From contig NZ_FOLM01000012.1 in assembly GCF_900112355.1 (NCBI RefSeq), forward strand, positions 62,001-126,000: DNA of 64,000 bases, given 5' to 3'. The stretch comes from Streptomyces aidingensis. GTDB lineage: Bacteria > Actinomycetota > Actinomycetes > Streptomycetales > Streptomycetaceae. Positions 8,427-17,299 of this stretch are shown here, in pieces. Each line of letters opens with the position of its first letter. The first letter of the stretch is position 1. The notes beneath the pieces are model-generated. The model did not search any database. It was not told the DNA's origin and saw only the letters and a program-made list of their open reading frames with translations. Position numbers and translations under genes: made by a program.

Positions 8427-9845
8427 ATGGCAGCAGGAGCAGGACGTATTCCGCAGGTGGCGGGTTTCGCCCCGTGGCCGCCCGCCGAGCCGCCGTCCGA
8501 GGCCGGGGCGATGCTGCGCTCCACCGTCCCCCTGGCCTCCCACGCCGAACTGCGCCCGCACCCCGGCCGGGTGGACCCGGTGGACGCCGTCATCGCCTCC
8601 AACGAGGGCCGCATCGCCGACCTGATCCCGATCCGGGTGGGCCGGATGGCCGTCTCCCCCTTCGCCTTCCTTCGCGGCTCGGCCGGGCTGATGGCCCACG
8701 ACCTGGCCCGCGCCATCCCCGTCACCGGCATCACCGCGCAGATATGCGGGGACGCCCACGCCGCCAACTTCGGCCTCTACGCCGACGCCCGCGGCGCCCT
8801 GGTGATGGACCTCAACGACTTCGACGAGACCGTCCGCGGACCCTGGGAGTGGGACCTCAAGCGGCTGGCCGCGTCCCTGGTGCTGGCCGGCCGCGAGGCC
8901 GGGGCCGACGAGGACACCTGCCGCACCGCCGCCCATGACGCGGCCGGCGCCTACCGCCGCACCGTGCGGCTGCTGGCCGAACTGCCCACCGCCGCCTCCT
9001 GGGGCGCCATCGCCGACGAGGAACTCGTCTCGCACGCCGACGCCCACGACCTGGACGGCATCCTCAAGCGGGTCGGCAAGAAGGCACACCGCAACACCAG
9101 CGCCAGGTTCGCCGCCAAGTCCACCGAGCGGCGGGACGACGGCGGACGCCGCTTCGTGGATTCCCCGCCCGTGCTGCGCCGGGTCCCGGACGCCGAGGCG
9201 GCGGCCGTGGCCGCCTCCCTCGCCGACTACCTGAGCACCCTGCCGGACGACCGGCTGCCGCTGCTGGCCCGCTACGCCATCCACGATGTGGCGTTCCGCA
9301 TCGTCGGCACCGGCAGCGTCGGCACCCGCTCCTATGTCGTGCTGCTGCTGGACCACCGCGGCAAGCCGCTGGTGCTCCAGGTCAAGGAGGCCCGCCCCTC
9401 GGTGCTCGGCCCGCATCTGGCCGCGGCCGGCCTGCCGCGCCCGGAACCGGAAGCGGAGCAGGCGCCGGAGCACCAGGGCCGCCGGGTGGTACTGGGCCAG
9501 AAGCGCATGCAGGTGGTCTCGGACATCCTGCTGGGCTGGACCACCATCGGCGATCACCACTACCAGGTACGCCAGTTCCGCAACCGCAAGGGCAGCGTGG
9601 ACGCCACCTCGCTCAAGCCCCGGCGGCTCGACGACTACGCCCGGATGACCGGCGCCCTGATGGCCCGTGCCCACTCGCACACCGCCGACCCCCGCGCCAT
9701 CGCCGCCTACTGCGGCGAGACCGGCGAACTCGACGAGGCCATCGCCGCCTTCGCCGTCGCCTACGCCGACCGCACCGAGGCCGACCACACCCGCCTCACC
9801 GAGGCCGTCCGCACCGGCCGCCTGCCGTCCGCCCCCGGCGACTGA
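8427..9845 (+). CDS. DUF2252 family protein
   Basis: This 472-residue soluble protein carries the family hallmarks: an N-terminal FAFLRGSAGLMAHDL segment, then CGDAHAANFG and DLNDFDETVRGPWEWDLKR. This resembles the catalytic-loop region of kinase-like phosphotransferases. DUF2252 members have no firmly established function that I know of. The ATG has GGGGAGG five bases upstream. It is divergent from rox and shares its upstream region with the RAE, so rifamycin-linked expression is possible but unproven. Confidence 0.85.
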   Translation: MAAGAGRIPQVAGFAPWPPAEPPSEAGAMLRSTVPLASHAELRPHPGRVDPVDAVIASNEGRIADLIPIRVGRMAVSPFAFLRGSAGLMAHDLARAIPVTGITAQICGDAHAANFGLYADARGALVMDLNDFDETVRGPWEWDLKRLAASLVLAGREAGADEDTCRTAAHDAAGAYRRTVRLLAELPTAASWGAIADEELVSHADAHDLDGILKRVGKKAHRNTSARFAAKSTERRDDGGRRFVDSPPVLRRVPDAEAAAVAASLADYLSTLPDDRLPLLARYAIHDVAFRIVGTGSVGTRSYVVLLLDHRGKPLVLQVKEARPSVLGPHLAAAGLPRPEPEAEQAPEHQGRRVVLGQKRMQVVSDILLGWTTIGDHHYQVRQFRNRKGSVDATSLKPRRLDDYARMTGALMARAHSHTADPRAIAAYCGETGELDEAIAAFAVAYADRTEADHTRLTEAVRTGRLPSAPGD

Positions 9846-9874
9846 GCCCGCGCCCGCCGCCCGGGAACACCGGG

Positions 9875-9907
9875 GCCCCGCCGGGAGCGGCTGGCAACCG
9901 GCGGGGC
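9875..9907. terminator. Terminator hairpin after DUF2252 gene
   Basis: GCCCCGCCGG (9875-9884) pairs with CCGGCGGGGC (9898-9907) across a 13-base loop, about 30 bases past the stop codon at 9845. Confidence 0.65.
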
Positions 9908-9935
9908 GCGGGGCCGTGCCCCTGGGCCGGAGTTG

Positions 9936-10085
9936 CGGCTCGGCGGCTCGGCGGCTCGGCGGCTCAGGGGCACGGTGGTGCGGTGGCTCAGTGGTGCGGT
10001 GGCTCAGTGGTGCGGTGGCTCAGTGGTGCTCGGTGGTGCTCAGTCGTGCTCAGTGGTGCTTGTGCTCAGTGGTGCGGTGGTGCGG
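9936..10085. repeat. Short tandem-repeat tract
   Basis: A GT/CT-rich tract of imperfect tandem repeats. It opens with 8-bp CGGCTCGG units. About three copies of a 16-bp unit (GGTGCGGTGGCTCAGT) follow, and then shorter GTGCTCAGTG variants. It lies between the DUF2252 gene and the 3' end of the AA10 gene. It has no coding sense on either strand that I trust and may be prone to slippage. Confidence 0.8.
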
Positions 10086-10094
10086 GGGCCGGGC

Positions 10095-10760
10095 TCAGAA
10101 GTTGACGTCACTGCAGATGTAGTACGTCTGGTCCATGTGCGAGGCCTTCCAGATGGTGAAGACCACGTGGTGACCGCTGCGGCCCGGGGCGCTGACCCCG
10201 AAGGAGATGTTCTGCGCGGGGGCGTAGGAGCCGGTCTGGCGGACCAGTTCGAGGTCGCTCCAGCGCAGCGGCTGGGTCTCCGGGTTGTAGCCCTGCCGGG
10301 TCACGTAGACGCGGAAGTAGTCCGCACCGTGGCTGGCCTGGTCGTACAGGTGGAGCGTGAAGTTGCTGCCGACGTTGGTGGTCTTCCACGGTCCCGGGGT
10401 GTCGAGCGAGCGGTACCGGCCGTTCTCGGCGTGCCCGCCGCTGCACAGCCGGCCGTCCGGGACATGGGCCTGGTGGTTGCCGCCGACGTTGTTCTTGTAC
10501 AGGCCGTTCCAGTTCCACATGGCGTTGGGGTTGTCCTGCCATGCCTGCCAGCACATGGGGTCCTGCTGCTGCATGTTCGGGTTGAGGTGGTCGCTGCCCC
10601 AGCGGTTCCAGCAGTCGTAGTTGCGGGAGGCCGGGTTGACGATCGACCCGTGGGCGGAGGCGGTGTCGGCCCACGGAATGAGGCCCACCATCGCCACCGT
10701 CAGCAGGGCCAGGACGCGCAGCGCCCAACCCTTGTGTTCGACGCGTTCATGACAATGCAT
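10095..10760 (-). CDS. Secreted lytic polysaccharide monooxygenase, family AA10
   Basis: The 221-residue precursor has a signal peptide ending in ADTASA. Cleavage after residue 36 leaves His37 as the mature N-terminus, as the copper histidine brace requires. The second brace His is most likely His144 in QASHGADYFRVYVT. HGSIVNPASR and the Cys-rich WNRWGSDH/DPMCWQAW segments are typical of AA10 enzymes. There is no carbohydrate-binding module. These copper enzymes oxidatively cleave chitin or cellulose. The CebR box 42 bp upstream argues for cellulose-linked expression. The ATG at 10760 has GGAG nine bases upstream; an ATG five codons earlier is an alternative. Confidence 0.92.
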   Translation of the reverse strand: MHCHERVEHKGWALRVLALLTVAMVGLIPWADTASAHGSIVNPASRNYDCWNRWGSDHLNPNMQQQDPMCWQAWQDNPNAMWNWNGLYKNNVGGNHQAHVPDGRLCSGGHAENGRYRSLDTPGPWKTTNVGSNFTLHLYDQASHGADYFRVYVTRQGYNPETQPLRWSDLELVRQTGSYAPAQNISFGVSAPGRSGHHVVFTIWKASHMDQTYYICSDVNF

Positions 10761-10801
10761 TGTCGAGTTCTCCATCTTCCGGTGTGGGGGTATCCGGGAA
10801 G

Positions 10802-10815
10802 TGGGAGCGCTCCCA
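10802..10815. promoter_or_regulatory. CebR operator (cebR box)
   Basis: TGGGAGCGCTCCCA is the exact 14-bp palindrome known as the binding site of CebR, the LacI-family cello-oligosaccharide repressor of Streptomyces. It lies 42 bases upstream of the AA10 start codon, in the expected promoter zone. Confidence 0.88.
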
Positions 10816-10937
10816 GATCGCCGGTTACCCGACGTCACACCGCCGAAACGCGGGCGGCGGCAGTTCTCACAGCACCGACATATAGGCAAACCGGAAACGA
10901 ACGTTCCGTGGTGATCCTTGTGCGTCCGTGCACGCCC

Positions 10938-12932
10938 TCACGGCCGGCCGGCCGCCCTCAGCGGTTCCAGGGACTGTTCGGTCCAGATGGTCTTGCCGGT
11001 GGGGGTGTAGCGGCTGCCCCAGCGGTGGGCCAGCTGGGCGACCAGGAACAGGCCCCGGCCGCCCTCGTCGGAGAGCCGGGCGCGGCGCAGATGCGGCTGG
11101 GTCTGGCTGGGGTCGGAGACCTCGCAGATCAGCCGCTGGTCGCGGATCAGCCGGATGCCGACCGGTCCGCCGGCGTAGCGGATGGCGTTGGTGACCAGCT
11201 CGCTGACGATCAGCTCGGTGGCGAAGGCCAGCTCGGCCAGGCCCCAGTCGGTGAGCCGGGCGGAGACCAGCGAGCGGATGTCGGCGACCAGGCTGGGATC
11301 GGCGGGCAGCTCCCAGGCGGCGGTCGAGCCCTCCGGCACCTCCTGTACCCGGGCCAGCAGCAGCGCCAGATCGTCCAGACGCGGCTGGTGCTGGAGATCG
11401 GCCAGTACCCGGCGGCCGACCCCGGCCAGCGGCCCGGCGCCGTCGGCCGCCGCCGCCCGGGCACCGGTGCGCAGCGCGTCCAGATCGGGTTCCGGGGTGG
11501 CGCTGCCGCTGTGGAAGGCCAGCACATCGCCCGGATCGAGCCGCAGCTCCAGCGGTTCGAAGGGCTCTCCGCCGACGCCGAGCGGCGGGCCGGGGACCAG
11601 ATCGACGCTCTGCGGGGTGCCGTCGGCCCGCCGGGTCAGTACGGGGGAGGGGTGCCCGGCGCTGGCGATCAGGCACTGCCGGGACACCGGGTCGTAGGTG
11701 GCGTAGAGCAGGGTGGCGCCCAGCAGGGTGCTGGAGTCGGCGGGCGGATCCGGCGGGGCGGCGTTCCCCGCCGCCGGCGCCCCGCCGGTACCGGAACCCC
11801 TGCCCCTGCCCGTGCGGGTGCCCGTGCCCGTGCCCGCCCCCGCGCCCCGCCCTGCCTCCGGCCGCTGTTCGTTCTCGCTGAACCGCACCACCAAGTCGTC
11901 CAGGTGGGTGAGCAGTTCGTCCGGCGCCGGATCGAGGTCGGCCAGGGTCTGCACGGCCGACCGCAGCCGTCCGGTGGCGCCCGCCGCGTTGACGCCGTGT
12001 CCGGCGACCCGGCCCACCACGAACGCGACCCGGGTGGACGAGAGGGCGATCACGTCGTACCAGGAGCCGCCGATCCCGGCCGCGGTGGAGGCCGGGGCGT
12101 ACACCCCGGAGGTCTCGGCCGCGGTGATGTTGACGATCGGCCGGGGCAGCAGGCTGCGCTGCAGCGCCTCGGCGGTACGCCGCTCCCGGGTGTAGCGGCG
12201 GGCGTTGTCCATGCTCAGCGCCAGCCGGGAGCCGATCTCCTCGGCCAGCGTGGCGTCCCGCTGCTCGAAGGCGGGCCGGTCGCCACAGCGCCACAGCGCC
12301 ACCGCGCCCAGCACCGCGCCGCGGGCCTGGAGCGGCAGGACCAGGAAGGAGGCGGCGCCCGGGGGCAGCATGGTCCGGCTCTGCTCCGGGTCGTCCCGCA
12401 GCGCCCGGCGCAGCTTCGTCAGATCGGACATCACCCCGGCCGAGCCGCGGCGGATGTGCTCGCGCGCCTGCTCACCCAGCAGGATGGTGGCGCCCAAGGG
12501 GTGCATCTCGGGCGGCCAGGGGCCGTCCGCGGCGGCAACCGCCACCCGTCGCATGGGTGTTCCGGGCAGCAGGTCGCCGGGTTCCTCGCCCGCGAGCACG
12601 GGTTCGGTGATGTCCACCACGCCCAGGTCGGCGAAGGTGGGCACCAGCACGCCGACCATCTCCTCGGCGTTGCCGGTGACGTCGAGTGAGTTGCCGATGC
12701 GCAGCGCGGCGGCGTGCAGCAGGTCCAGCCGCTGCTGCTCGTGCGGGCGAGGGGGCCCGGCCGCGCCGTCCGGGTGGGTGGCCGGGGAGAGCGCGGAGGG
12801 CGGCATCGGTCCGGGGCGCCGCTCCGGCTTCGCGGGTTCGCCGGCGTCCTCGGGCTCCCCGGGCTCTGCCGGGGCTGCGGGCTCTGCGGTGCCGTTCCGG
12901 TCCGCGGGGGACGGCCGACTGTGGTGGCTCAT
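10938..12932 (-). CDS. GAF / PP2C-like / HATPase protein with degenerate phosphatase site
   Basis: This 664-residue cytoplasmic regulator has a Pro/Glu-rich N-terminus, a GAF domain (about 70-250), a SpoIIE/PP2C-like domain (about 270-510) and a C-terminal anti-sigma-type ATPase domain (ELIVSELVTNAIRYAGGPV, GGRGLFLVAQLA). In active relatives metal binding uses Asp in GGDWYDV, GDVxGHG and YTDG. Here these read GGSWYDV, GRVAGHGV and FHSGS, so three acidic ligands are missing and the phosphatase may be dead. DDLALLLAR at the domain end is kept. A Gly/Thr-rich insert lies near residue 375. The ATPase part could still act as an anti-sigma kinase. No sigma or anti-sigma-antagonist gene is adjacent. 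Confidence 0.85.
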   Translation of the reverse strand: MSHHSRPSPADRNGTAEPAAPAEPGEPEDAGEPAKPERRPGPMPPSALSPATHPDGAAGPPRPHEQQRLDLLHAAALRIGNSLDVTGNAEEMVGVLVPTFADLGVVDITEPVLAGEEPGDLLPGTPMRRVAVAAADGPWPPEMHPLGATILLGEQAREHIRRGSAGVMSDLTKLRRALRDDPEQSRTMLPPGAASFLVLPLQARGAVLGAVALWRCGDRPAFEQRDATLAEEIGSRLALSMDNARRYTRERRTAEALQRSLLPRPIVNITAAETSGVYAPASTAAGIGGSWYDVIALSSTRVAFVVGRVAGHGVNAAGATGRLRSAVQTLADLDPAPDELLTHLDDLVVRFSENEQRPEAGRGAGAGTGTGTRTGRGRGSGTGGAPAAGNAAPPDPPADSSTLLGATLLYATYDPVSRQCLIASAGHPSPVLTRRADGTPQSVDLVPGPPLGVGGEPFEPLELRLDPGDVLAFHSGSATPEPDLDALRTGARAAAADGAGPLAGVGRRVLADLQHQPRLDDLALLLARVQEVPEGSTAAWELPADPSLVADIRSLVSARLTDWGLAELAFATELIVSELVTNAIRYAGGPVGIRLIRDQRLICEVSDPSQTQPHLRRARLSDEGGRGLFLVAQLAHRWGSRYTPTGKTIWTEQSLEPLRAAGRP

Positions 12933-13226
12933 GCGTGCCTCACTGCGGCGGTGCCGGACAGGGCCGGGACCGGGGCGCCGGTCCCGGCTCCCTGTGTCTG
13001 GTCCCCTTCATTAAAACGTCCTCTCGCGGCCCTCGCGCGGCAGCGGGCGGCGGCCCGCTGCCGCCGCCCGGAACGCGTCCGGTGCAACACCTCCGTGGTG
13101 AAGGGCGGAATTTACTGTTTGCCGGGTTTGAGAAGCGTGGAGGGGGTCACGTGTGGGGTCGTTGCTGTCTGCACGGAACAAGCGCCGCCCGGCGCCGCAG
13201 CGCCGGGGCGCCGACCAGGAGGAAAT

Positions 13227-15527
13227 GTGGACCAGCCCAACCCCGTCAAAGCCGCCGCTCAGAAGGTCGCCGGCGCCGTCACCGACCGCGGCCGGGAGGA
13301 CGACCGCGAGGAGGCGGAGCTCCCCGGGGCGCCCGCCGCCCGCCCCGCACCGCTGGAGGAGCCCACCGAGCCGCACGACCCGCTGCCGCCCAAGCCGGAC
13401 CAGCACGGCCCCGCCACGGTCAGCCCCACCGGAGTGCCCACCGGAGCGGACCAGGCGGCAATGGCGCAGGCCGGGGCATATCACACCACCGCGCAGGGGC
13501 TGCGGCTGCCGGACACCGACCACTCGCTCAAGGCCGGTCCGCGCGGCCCGGTCCTGCTCCAGGACCACCACCTGCGCGAGAAGGTCATGCACTTCGACCA
13601 CGAGCGCATCCCGGAGCGGGTGGTGCACGCGCGGGGCGCGGGCGCGCACGGGGTCTTCCGCTCCTACGGCACGGCCGCTCAGGTGACCAAGGCGGCCTTT
13701 CTGGCCAAGGACACTCAGACGCCGGTCTTCGTCCGCTTCTCCACCGTGCTCGGCTCGCGCGGCTCGGCCGACACGGTGCGCGACACCCGGGGCTTCGCCA
13801 CCAAGTTCTACACCTCCGAGGGCGTCTTCGACCTCGTCGGCAACAACATCCCGGTCTTCTTCATCCAGGACGCCATCAAGTTCCCCGACGTCATCCACGC
13901 CGGCAAGCCGCATCCGGACCGGGAGATCCCGCAGGCGCAGAGCGCCCACGACACCTTCTGGGACTTCGTCTCCCTGCACACCGAGGCCACCCACCACACC
14001 CTGTGGAACATGTCCGACCGCGGCATCGCCCGCTCCTTCCGCACCATGGAGGGGTTCGGCATCCACACCTTCCGCCTGGTCAACGCGGAGGGCACCACCA
14101 CCCTGGTCAAATGGCACTGGAAGCCCAAACAGGGCGTGCACTCCATGGTGTGGGAGGAGGCGCAGATCACCGCCGGGATGGACCCGGACTTCCACCGCCG
14201 GGACCTGGCCGACGCCATCGAGGCCGGGGCGTACCCGGAGTGGGAGCTGGGCATCCAGACCTTCCCGGACACTCCCGAGCAGATGTTCGAAGGGATCGAT
14301 CTTCTCGACCCCACCAAGATCGTCCCGGAGGAGATCGCCCCGGTGCAGCCGATCGGGCTGCTCACCCTGAACGCCAACCCGGCCAACTTCTTCGCCGAGA
14401 CCGAGCAGATCGCCTTCCACCCCGGGCACCTCGTCCCCGGCATCGACATCACGGACGACCCGCTGCTGGCCGGGCGGCTGTTCTCCTATCTGGACACCCA
14501 GATCACCCGGCTCGGCGGGCCCAACTTCCCGCAGATCCCCGTCAACCGGCCGCACGCGCCCGTCAACGACATGCAGCGGGACTCCTTCCACCAGACCGCC
14601 GTGCACCGCGGCGTCGCCCCCTACCGGCCCAACTCCCTGGACGGCGGCTGCCCGTTCGCCGCCGGGGCGGCCGAGGGCGGCTATGTGGAGGTGCCGGTGC
14701 CGCTGGCCGCCGCCACCAAGGTCCGCGAGGCGCCCGCCACCTTCGACGACCACTTCAGTCACCCGCGCCGCTTCTGGCTCTCCATGTCGCCCGTGGAGAA
14801 GGAACACATCATCAACGCCTACACCTTCGAGCTCTCCAAGTGCTGGGAGCGCGCCATCCAGGAACGCCAGCTCCGGGTCCTGGCCAACATCGACCCGTAT
14901 CTGTGCGAACAGGTCGCGGCGGGCCTCGGCCTGCCCGCCCCGGCGCCCTCGGAGGCACTGGCCGAGGTGCGGCCCAGCCCGGCGCTCTCCCAGGTCGGCA
15001 AGGAATGGCCGGTCACCGGCCGCATCCTGGGCATCGTCACCGACGGCGGCACCGCCGCGGACACCGTCGCCGCCGTCCGCCGGGCCGCCCTGGACGCGGA
15101 CATGGTCCCCCTGGTCATCGCCCCCGCCCTCGGCGACGGCGGCGACGGCGACGGCGGCGTGACCGCCCAGCGCACCTTCGCCAACGCCCGCTCGGTGGAG
15201 TTCGACGCCCTGGTGCTGGCCGGCACCCCGGCCCCGGGCGCGGACGCCCTCGGCGCCCGCGACGCCAAGGCCGGCGACGGCGCCGAGGCCGGCCCCGTCA
15301 CCGACCCGCGCGTCATGCTGCTCATCGACGAGACCTACCGCCACGCCAAGCCGCTCGGCGGCTGGGGCGATGTGCGGCGCATCTGGGAGGTCCTCAACAT
15401 CGCCCCCGACGCCCCGGGCGTCGTCACCTCGGACAACCCGGCCGCCGTCTTCGACGGCATCGTCGGCCACCTCCGCCACCACCGCGTCTGGCACCGCTTC
15501 CCCGCCCAGGCCCCCGCCACCTACTGA
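13227..15527 (+). CDS. katE: Large-subunit catalase with C-terminal amidotransferase-like domain
   Basis: This 766-residue haem catalase of the HPII type decomposes hydrogen peroxide. The catalytic His lies in RVVHARGAGAHG, the distal Asn in NNIPVFFIQD, and the proximal Tyr in RLFSYLDTQ. An N-terminal extension of about 90 residues and a C-terminal DJ-1/PfpI-like domain (about 600-766, GRILGIVTDGG) define the large class. The start is the GTG at 13227, four bases after AGGAGG. The reading frame is open further upstream, but that part lacks catalase similarity. The 295-bp gap before it also serves the divergent GAF/PP2C gene. Confidence 0.95.
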   Translation: MDQPNPVKAAAQKVAGAVTDRGREDDREEAELPGAPAARPAPLEEPTEPHDPLPPKPDQHGPATVSPTGVPTGADQAAMAQAGAYHTTAQGLRLPDTDHSLKAGPRGPVLLQDHHLREKVMHFDHERIPERVVHARGAGAHGVFRSYGTAAQVTKAAFLAKDTQTPVFVRFSTVLGSRGSADTVRDTRGFATKFYTSEGVFDLVGNNIPVFFIQDAIKFPDVIHAGKPHPDREIPQAQSAHDTFWDFVSLHTEATHHTLWNMSDRGIARSFRTMEGFGIHTFRLVNAEGTTTLVKWHWKPKQGVHSMVWEEAQITAGMDPDFHRRDLADAIEAGAYPEWELGIQTFPDTPEQMFEGIDLLDPTKIVPEEIAPVQPIGLLTLNANPANFFAETEQIAFHPGHLVPGIDITDDPLLAGRLFSYLDTQITRLGGPNFPQIPVNRPHAPVNDMQRDSFHQTAVHRGVAPYRPNSLDGGCPFAAGAAEGGYVEVPVPLAAATKVREAPATFDDHFSHPRRFWLSMSPVEKEHIINAYTFELSKCWERAIQERQLRVLANIDPYLCEQVAAGLGLPAPAPSEALAEVRPSPALSQVGKEWPVTGRILGIVTDGGTAADTVAAVRRAALDADMVPLVIAPALGDGGDGDGGVTAQRTFANARSVEFDALVLAGTPAPGADALGARDAKAGDGAEAGPVTDPRVMLLIDETYRHAKPLGGWGDVRRIWEVLNIAPDAPGVVTSDNPAAVFDGIVGHLRHHRVWHRFPAQAPATY

Positions 15528-15543
15528 CCCGCTCCGCGCGACG

Positions 15544-15568
15544 GGGGCCGGGCCCGCAGCCCGGCCCC
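15544..15568 (+). terminator. Terminator hairpin after katE
   Basis: GGGGCCGGGC (15544-15553) pairs with GCCCGGCCCC (15559-15568) across a 5-base loop, 17 bases past the catalase stop. Confidence 0.8.
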
Positions 15569-15617
15569 TCACCGACGTCACGTGCCCCCGGTCACCCGCC
15601 GGACAGACGCCTCCGCC

Positions 15618-15854
15618 CTACCCGGCACCCAGGATGCGCAGGCCGTGATGCGTCCTGAAGTCTTCGTAGTCCTTGAGGTTGAGGGTGGCCGGCGGAAGGT
15701 CGTAGGTGAGGGCACAGGCAGCGATCCACATGTCGTTGGCCGGGCGGGGCCGGCCTCGCTGTATCCCTGCGGCGGAGAGCCGGCCCCAGGTGGTGGAGGG
15801 GTGGCCGTCCGGGGCCGGCTCCACCGCCTTGGCCGCTGTATCCCGAGGCGGCAC
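15618..15854 (-). pseudogene. VapC-type PIN-domain toxin relic (C-terminal fragment)
   Basis: The last 50 or so residues match the end of PIN-domain ribonucleases: NDMWIAACALTYDLPPATLN followed by KDYEDFRTHHGLRIL. This contains the Asn-Asp pair and the conserved terminal strand. The first two-thirds of a normal VapC (about 130 residues, with the N-terminal catalytic Asp) are missing, and no VapB antitoxin is visible. It is read as a decayed toxin gene. Confidence 0.65.
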
Positions 15855-15918
15855 GGCCGGCCGGGGGCACCTGCCCCCGGCCGGCCGTGGCCCGGTGTGC
15901 CGCCGCCGGTGTGCCGGG

Positions 15919-16104
15919 TCAGCGGACGAGGGTGAGGAACGTCTGCCAGGCTGGGTGGGGGATGGTCAGCGGGGCATGGTGCGGTCGCTTGCTGTCGCGT
16001 ACGGGTATGGCTCCGGGAACATCGTCCCGGACTTCAAGACACTGCCCGTTGTCCGCCCCGCTGTAGCTGCTCTTGCGCCACGGGCTGTCCGTCGTCGGCT
16101 TCAT
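15919..16104 (-). CDS. DUF397 protein
   Basis: A 61-residue protein with the DUF397 signature (WRKSSYSGADNGQCLEV, then VRDSKRP). Such proteins are encoded next to XRE/DUF5753 regulators throughout Streptomyces, and some pairs (Scr1/Scr2-like) behave as regulatory or toxin-antitoxin modules. The gene overlaps the end of the upstream XRE gene by 71 bp in another frame, so translation is probably coupled. Its ribosome site CAAGGA lies inside the XRE coding region. Confidence 0.88.
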   Translation of the reverse strand: MKPTTDSPWRKSSYSGADNGQCLEVRDDVPGAIPVRDSKRPHHAPLTIPHPAWQTFLTLVR

Positions 16105-16951
16105 GGTGGTAGTCCTTGAGGTATCGGCGGATGAGGCGAAGCGAGCCTTCCGGGGAAAGCGCGTTGATTTTGACCTCGTCGAACATCTCGCTGTAGAAGC
16201 TGACCCTGGTCGGGCTCTCGATGGGCTCTCCCGGACCGAAGGACTCGGCCAGGGCGACCGTACGTCCGTCCCTGAGGGTCCACAAGTTCAGGCTACCGCC
16301 CATCATTCCGTGCTCTCGGGCGGCAAAGGGCAGAATCTGCACCTTGTTACGGGGGTTCAGGATGATTTCTTCCAGGTGGCGAAGCTGCTCCGCCATCACC
16401 TCGTCCGTCCCCACCGTCCGGGCCAGCACCGCCTCGTCCAGGATCGCCCAGTAGAACGGCGGGTCCTCCCGGAAGAAGAGAAGCTGCCGTTCCATGCGGA
16501 GCGAGACCCGCGCGGCGATCTGGTCGTCCGGTGCGCCGGGAATGCTGGCGCGGGTCAGTGCCCGCGCATACTCCTCGGTCTGGAGCAGCCCCGGCATCAC
16601 ACTGGAGCTGAAGGTCTGGATGCGCACCGCTGCCTGCTCCTTGGGGAGCATTTCCTTCATATGCTCCGCGATCAGCGCATCGCGCACATTGCTCAGGAGT
16701 TCGGTGAACTTGAGCAGCGGCTTGAAACGCTGGTCGAGGACTGCCGCGAATTCCTTGGTGGGCAGGGTACGGCCGCTCTCCATATCGGCGTACCGGCCCT
16801 TTGAGTAGTGGAACTCGTCCGCCAATTGCTGCATGGACAGCCCGGATGATTCGCGCAGCCGTTTGAGCTGCCGTCTGATCAGCTCCCGGCCGGTGATCTC
16901 GTCCGGTCTCCTGCCCGCGCCCTGCGCCGCCTGCGCCTGCCTCTTGTTCAC
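16034..16951 (-). CDS. XRE-family regulator with DUF5753 domain
   Basis: This 305-residue protein has a helix-turn-helix (RLRESSGLSMQQLADEFHYS, about residues 32-51) followed by a DUF5753 domain (VMPGLLQTEEYARALTRA; REHGMMGGSLNLW). It pairs with the overlapping DUF397 gene. The GTG start at 16951 is the longest reasonable one, but its ribosome site (GGACAGG) abuts the codon, so a slightly later start is possible. A second XRE/DUF397 pair of the same layout lies at 51084-52183. Confidence 0.9.
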   Translation of the reverse strand: MNKRQAQAAQGAGRRPDEITGRELIRRQLKRLRESSGLSMQQLADEFHYSKGRYADMESGRTLPTKEFAAVLDQRFKPLLKFTELLSNVRDALIAEHMKEMLPKEQAAVRIQTFSSSVMPGLLQTEEYARALTRASIPGAPDDQIAARVSLRMERQLLFFREDPPFYWAILDEAVLARTVGTDEVMAEQLRHLEEIILNPRNKVQILPFAAREHGMMGGSLNLWTLRDGRTVALAESFGPGEPIESPTRVSFYSEMFDEVKINALSPEGSLRLIRRYLKDYHHEADDGQPVAQEQLQRGGQRAVS

Positions 16952-17080
16952 CCTGTCCGCACTTTCGTTCGGTCGTTTTCCGCCCTCTGCGACCGGCTAT
17001 GCCGTATCAAAAACCCCGGGTGGATCGATAGTTGAGATGTACCCGCTCGCCACCCCGATCAGCAAGAGGTACTCCCTCGT

Positions 17081-17299
17081 ATGAATGACCACGGAGACGA
17101 TCACCCGGCACCGCCCGGCCACGCCGCGCCCTGCACGCACGGCGGCGAACTGAGCACCGACCAGGAGGGCAACAAAATCTGCGCGGAATGCCGGGCCCTG
17201 ATCTACCCGGCCCACGCCGTGCGGGCCGCCCGGCAGTCCGGCGGCACGACCTCCCGGACCGAGCAGCACACGCCGGAGGTGCCCGGTGTTCCCGCGTGA
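17081..17299 (+). CDS. Small Cys/His protein of unknown function
   Basis: A 72-residue protein that I do not recognise beyond a possible zinc-binding knuckle: APCTHGG near residue 18 and ICAECRALIYP near residue 34. The layout Cys-x-His...Cys-x2-Cys suits one metal ion. It is divergent from the XRE gene and overlaps the next gene by 14 bp, which suggests a two-gene transcript. The role is unknown. Confidence 0.6.
   Translation: MNDHGDDHPAPPGHAAPCTHGGELSTDQEGNKICAECRALIYPAHAVRAARQSGGTTSRTEQHTPEVPGVPA

Noticed and set aside
9936..10085. A possible CRISPR-like array
   Set aside because: Units are short and tandem without spacers, and no cas genes are present.
10751..10764. A 14-bp perfect palindrome at the AA10 start codon
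   Set aside because: Perfect 14-bp palindromes are expected a few times by chance in 64 kb. It overlaps the start codon and matches no known operator; the CebR box upstream is the better signal.
13011..15581. A long minus-strand frame opposite the catalase
   Set aside because: The catalase is unmistakable on the plus strand. The antisense product has no recognisable domain and a biased composition.
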